From an uncultured Oscillospiraceae bacterium (GTDB lineage Bacteria; Bacillota; Clostridia; Oscillospirales; Oscillospiraceae): a stretch of 18,619 nucleotides of DNA. The notes below the pieces were generated by a model, which did not search any database, was not told the origin of the DNA, and saw only the letters and a program-made list of their open reading frames with translations. A program made the position numbers and the translations under genes. The DNA is taken from assembly GCA_948616425.1 (NCBI GenBank), contig CAPGBJ010000113.1:1-18619 (forward strand), in the 5' to 3' direction. This document shows positions 15,505 through 18,619 of the stretch, in pieces (the first letter of the stretch is position 1; every line of letters starts with the position of its first letter).

Positions 15505-16242
15505 ATGTTTCAGACTTACAAGAGGCTAGTAAAGCTGAATCTGGACGACTTATTTCTCTACCTGGGGGTAGAGGCTGGGGTGTTCCTTCTGATTCAGATT
15601 ATCATCGGGGGTGTCATGTACTTCGCCCGGCCGGGCACCAGCGTCACCGTGTCCTGCCTGCTCCTCCCCATTGTGGGTGGATTTACCGCCCTGGTGGCCG
15701 GCATCGCCCACGTAGGCGTCAGCTTTGAGCAGGCGCTGCGCTTCGGCCAGACCCGGAGGCGGGCCCTGGGGCTGATCTTGGGCTTAAGCGCCTTCCAGTC
15801 CGCCTTTGCCCTGGCCCTAGCTGGCCTCCTGGCCGCCATTGAGCATTTCCTCTGCGTCCCCCTGTGGACCAGACTGGCGGGGATGAACGGCTGGAGTTTG
15901 AGTGGAATCCCCATGCCCACACCGGAGCCGGGCGGGGCGGTCTCAATCCGGGCGTCTGTGCTGTATGTGGAAAATTTCACCCTGGACTGGTACTGGTGGC
16001 TGCTGATTTTCGTAGCTGCTGTCGTCGGCGGGACCATTGTCGGGGCGCTGATTCAGCGGTTTGGGTCCAAAGGGGGGTGGATCATCTGGGGCATCTGCAT
16101 GACCCCCATGATCCTGGGGCAGCTGCTCCCCTGGGAAAAATACGAGATCACCAACTGGCTGTTCCCCATGATGGCCGTGATCTTTGTGGCCGGCTTCCTC
16201 TGGTCCGTCTGGTCGCTGCTTCACGCAGTGGTCAGAGCTTAG
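15505..16242 (+). CDS. ABC transporter membrane subunit 2
   Basis: A 245-aa integral membrane protein with six predicted helices (first VEAGVFLLIQIIIGGVMYF, last MMAVIFVAGFLWSVWSLL). It begins at the ATG at 15505 (MFQTYKRLVKLNL), 5 nt after the first permease's stop, with AGGTGAGA directly upstream. The frame is open further upstream, but that part is only the shadow of the first permease. The loop EQALRFGQTRRRALGL parallels the ARRVDFF loop of subunit 1, a likely ATPase contact. Together with subunit 1 it would form a heterodimeric channel. A roughly 45-residue extracytoplasmic stretch between helices 3 and 4 (MNGWSLSGIPMPTPEPG) is a candidate substrate-facing loop. Confidence 0.85.
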   Translation: MFQTYKRLVKLNLDDLFLYLGVEAGVFLLIQIIIGGVMYFARPGTSVTVSCLLLPIVGGFTALVAGIAHVGVSFEQALRFGQTRRRALGLILGLSAFQSAFALALAGLLAAIEHFLCVPLWTRLAGMNGWSLSGIPMPTPEPGGAVSIRASVLYVENFTLDWYWWLLIFVAAVVGGTIVGALIQRFGSKGGWIIWGICMTPMILGQLLPWEKYEITNWLFPMMAVIFVAGFLWSVWSLLHAVVRA

Positions 16243-16259
16243 GAGAGGTGGAGACGGGG

Positions 16260-16334
16260 ATGCTGATTCAAATTCTGGTTATCCTGCTGGCCCTGGCGGT
16301 GGGGGTGGCGAACGCTAGGAGATTTCGGAAATAA
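16260..16334 (+). CDS. putative 24-aa single-pass membrane microprotein
   Basis: A short frame running from ATG at 16260 to TAA at 16332-16334. It encodes a start, about 16 hydrophobic residues (IQILVILLALAVGVA) and then a basic tail NARRFRK: a complete small transmembrane protein with positive-inside topology. AGGAGAGGTGGAG lies just upstream, beginning at the permease 2 stop, and the operon terminator follows 12 nt later. The frame ends naturally before the terminator and uses the same codon style as its neighbours. Small single-helix proteins often tune ABC transporters, but no specific partner is shown. A chance open frame is the main alternative. Confidence 0.55.
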   Translation: MLIQILVILLALAVGVANARRFRK

Positions 16335-16345
16335 ACGCAGCCTAA

Positions 16346-16388
16346 AAAAACCAACAGCCCATCCCGGAGGAGGGGGCTGTTGGTTTTT
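16346..16388. terminator. bidirectional terminator between the ABC operon and glgP
   Basis: AAAAACCAACAGCCC (16346-16360) pairs perfectly with GGGCTGTTGGTTTTT (16374-16388) over 15 bp around a 13-nt loop. A T run follows on the plus strand and, through the leading A run, on the minus strand. It therefore ends the ABC operon from the left and glgP from the right. Confidence 0.92.
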
Positions 16389-16401
16389 CTTGTTGGGACG
16401 C

Positions 16402-18619
16402 TTATTTCCGGGTGGGCACGTGCCAGATATCCCGGGCGTAGTCTTGAATGGAGCGGTCGGCGGCGAAGATGCCCGACCGGGCAATATTGATGAGGGACAT
16501 CCGGTTCCAGCGGGTGCGGTCTGCGTAGGCGGCCACGGCGCGGCAGTGGGCGTCGCGGTAACCGTTGAAGTCGGCTAGAAGCATGTACTCGTCGGCCTGG
16601 CTGCCCCCCGCGCCGAACAGAAGCCGGTTGGACAGGTCGCCATAGGCCACCTTGTCGGCAAAGCCGGCGGTGATCTGGTCGAGAATCCGCTTCAAGTTTT
16701 GGTCGTGGAGGTAGATCTCGTGGGGGCGGTAGCCCTCCCGCTTGCGCTGGTTCACCTGGTCGGTGGTCAGACCGAAGAGGAAGATGTTCTCATCCCCCAG
16801 CTGCTGGTGCATCTCCACATTGGCCCCGTCCAGGGTGCCGATGGTGAGGGCGCCGTTCATCATGAATTTCATGTTGCCGGTGCCGCTGGCCTCCTTGCCG
16901 GCGGTGGAGATCTGCTCGGAGATCTCAGAGGCGGGCATCAGCTTTTCCGCCAGGGAGACCCGGTAGTTCTCCAGGAAGACCACCTGAAGGCGGTCCTTGC
17001 AGATGGGGTCGGCGGCGATCTGGGCGGCCAGGGAGTTGATCAGCTGGATGATCTGCTTGGCCACGTGGTAGCCGGGGGCCGCCTTGGCCCCGAAGAGGAA
17101 GGTCTGGGGGGTGAACTCCATGTTGGGGTTGTCCCGCAGCTGGTTGTACAGGTGGATGATGTGCAGCACGTTGAGCAGCTGGCGCTTGTACTCGTGGAGG
17201 CGCTTCACCTGTACGTCGAAGATGGCGTCGGTGTTCAGGGTGACGCCCGACTCCCGGGCCACCCAGGCGGCGAAGCGGCGCTTGTTCTCCTGCTTGATGT
17301 CCTCCAGCTGCTGGAGGACGGCCATGTCGTCCGCCGCCTTCTCAAAGTCCCGCAGGGCCTCGGGGTGGAGGAGGTACCGGTCCCCGCCGGTGCAGTCCCG
17401 GATGAGGGCGTCCAGCCTGGGGTTGATCTGGGACAGCCAGCGGCGGTGGTCGATGCCGTTGGTCACGTTCTTGAACTTGCCGGGCTCGGCCTGGTAGGCG
17501 TCTTGGAAGACATCCCGCTTTAAAATCTCGGAGTGGAGGGCGGACACGCCGTTGATGGCCTGGCAGGCGCAGACGCACAGGTTGGCCATGCGCACCTCGC
17601 CCCCCCAGATGATGGCCATGTGGCCCACCTTGCCGGTGTCGCCGCCGTAGCGGCGCTCCAGCTCGGTCTGGTAGCGGCGGGCGATCTCGGTGAGGATCTG
17701 CCAGATGCGGGGCAGAAGGGTCTCAATCAGCTTCTGAGGCCAACGTTCCAGGGCCTCGGCCAATACGGTGTGGTTGGTGTAGCACACCGCGTCGGTGACG
17801 ATGTGCCAGGCCTCGTCCCAGCCGTAGCCCTCCTGGTCCAGCAGAATGCGCATCAGCTCGGGGATGACCAGGGTGGGGTGGGTGTCGTTGATCTGGATGA
17901 CATGTTTCCGGGCGAAGTTGCGCAGGGTGCCGTACTGGGCCTTGTGCTGGCGGACGATGGACTGGATGGTGGCCGAGACGAAGAAGTACTGCTGCTTCAG
18001 GCGTAGGGACTTGCCCTCAGCGTGGTTGTCGTCGGGGTAGAGGACCTTGGCGATGACCTCGGCCATGGCCTGCTGCTCCACCGCCTTCAAATACTCGCCC
18101 CGGGAGTAGAGGGACATGTCCACCGGCAGGGGGCTTTTGGCGTCCCACAGGCGCAGGGTGTTGGTGTGGTGGGTGTTGTAGCCGGCGATCTTCATGTCCC
18201 GGGGGATGGCCAGCACGGCGGTGTAGCCCACGTGCTCGGGGTGGTTGGTGCCGTTCTCCCAGCGGTCAATGATCTGGCCGCCGAAGCGGACCTCCTCGGC
18301 CTCCTCCATCTTGGGGATAAGCCAGGCATCGCCCAGGCCCAGCCAGTTGTCGGCCAGCTCCTGCTGCTTGCCGTCGATGATCCGCTGCTTGAAGATGCCC
18401 AGCTCATAGCAGATGGAGTAGCCGGTGGCGGGAATCTCCAGGGTGGTCATGGAGTCCAGATAGCAGGCGGCCAGGCGGCCCAGGCCGCCGTTGCCCAGCC
18501 CCGCGTCCGGCTCCATGTCGAAGATCCTGGCCGGCTTGAAGCCCATGTCCTCGATGGCGGCCTTCATAGGCTCCAGCACGCCCAGGTTGTAGGCGTTCTT
18601 CATCAGGCTCCGGCCCATC
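16402..18619 (-). CDS. glgP: glycogen/maltodextrin phosphorylase (5' partial)
   Basis: A GT35 phosphorylase that releases glucose 1-phosphate from alpha-1,4-glucans in the cytoplasm. 738 codons are present. The frame is open to the right edge, where MGRSL-NAYNLG corresponds to a segment roughly 80-90 residues inside a full-length enzyme, so the start is outside. Clear signatures are DMEPDAGLGNGGLGRLAACYLDS, the AGYNTHHTNTLRLW region, QINDTHPTLVIPELMR, FDVQVKRLHEYKRQLLN and EASGTGNMKFMMNGALTIGTLDGANVEM, with the PLP lysine encoded at 16867-16869. No N-terminal regulatory segment can be judged. It converges on the ABC operon across the shared terminator; no other glycogen genes are in view. Confidence 0.96.
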   Translation of the reverse strand, partial: MGRSLMKNAYNLGVLEPMKAAIEDMGFKPARIFDMEPDAGLGNGGLGRLAACYLDSMTTLEIPATGYSICYELGIFKQRIIDGKQQELADNWLGLGDAWLIPKMEEAEEVRFGGQIIDRWENGTNHPEHVGYTAVLAIPRDMKIAGYNTHHTNTLRLWDAKSPLPVDMSLYSRGEYLKAVEQQAMAEVIAKVLYPDDNHAEGKSLRLKQQYFFVSATIQSIVRQHKAQYGTLRNFARKHVIQINDTHPTLVIPELMRILLDQEGYGWDEAWHIVTDAVCYTNHTVLAEALERWPQKLIETLLPRIWQILTEIARRYQTELERRYGGDTGKVGHMAIIWGGEVRMANLCVCACQAINGVSALHSEILKRDVFQDAYQAEPGKFKNVTNGIDHRRWLSQINPRLDALIRDCTGGDRYLLHPEALRDFEKAADDMAVLQQLEDIKQENKRRFAAWVARESGVTLNTDAIFDVQVKRLHEYKRQLLNVLHIIHLYNQLRDNPNMEFTPQTFLFGAKAAPGYHVAKQIIQLINSLAAQIAADPICKDRLQVVFLENYRVSLAEKLMPASEISEQISTAGKEASGTGNMKFMMNGALTIGTLDGANVEMHQQLGDENIFLFGLTTDQVNQRKREGYRPHEIYLHDQNLKRILDQITAGFADKVAYGDLSNRLLFGAGGSQADEYMLLADFNGYRDAHCRAVAAYADRTRWNRMSLINIARSGIFAADRSIQDYARDIWHVPTRK

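Noticed and set aside
16699..17523. 274-codon plus-strand frame inside glgP
   Set aside because: Composed of Gly/Val/Leu/Asp-rich nonsense typical of antisense to a GC-rich gene; glgP is unambiguous on the other strand.

Overview
The window is a high-GC (about 60% by eye) bacterial segment with dense, short-spaced operons, strong AGGAGG-type ribosome binding sites and Firmicute-type gene families (DegV, DUF1836, a CmpB-type membrane protein, a YtrA-type GntR/ABC operon). This fits a GC-rich anaerobic gut clostridium of the Oscillospiraceae (Flavonifractor/Lawsonibacter-like). The assignment is inferred from protein style and codon use, not from a marker gene. Both ends cut genes: an NhaC-family antiporter at the left and a glycogen phosphorylase at the right.

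Bases 1-4268 (+): a probable histidine-utilisation unit. It holds an NhaC-type transporter (5' truncated), a small two-helix membrane protein with a PH-like tail, histidine ammonia-lyase (hutH), and, 3 nt behind hutH, a DapF-fold racemase/epimerase that I read as a candidate histidine racemase. No hutU, hutI or hutG is present here. Two strong hairpins follow.

Bases 4269-9819 (+): a textbook sigma-A promoter drives a CmpB-type membrane protein, and a second promoter drives a DUF1836 regulator-like gene. Then comes a tight cluster of degV, an unrecognised 173-aa gene, prmA (ribosomal protein L11 methyltransferase) and a D-2-hydroxyacid dehydrogenase, closed by an intrinsic terminator.

Bases 9820-10513: no protein gene. 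This stretch holds two perfect 109-bp direct repeats 162 bp apart, each rich in nested hairpins and each carrying a minus-strand intrinsic terminator. The second copy directly abuts a minus-strand tRNA-Ser(CGA) gene with encoded CCA. Upstream of the tRNA its promoter overlaps a divergent promoter for the next gene.

Bases 10514-13414 (+): a complete GH2 beta-galactosidase (932 aa, TTG start) with its own promoter and terminator.

Bases 13441-16388 (+): a YtrA-family GntR repressor with a palindrome over its own promoter, an ABC ATPase, two six-helix permease subunits and a 24-codon putative membrane microprotein, ended by a bidirectional terminator. The terminator is shared with glgP, which runs in from the right on the minus strand.

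The least ordinary content is the hutH/racemase pair (including a Ser-Ser-Gly MIO triad in HutH), the tRNA-associated tandem hairpin repeats, and the small protein ending the ABC operon.
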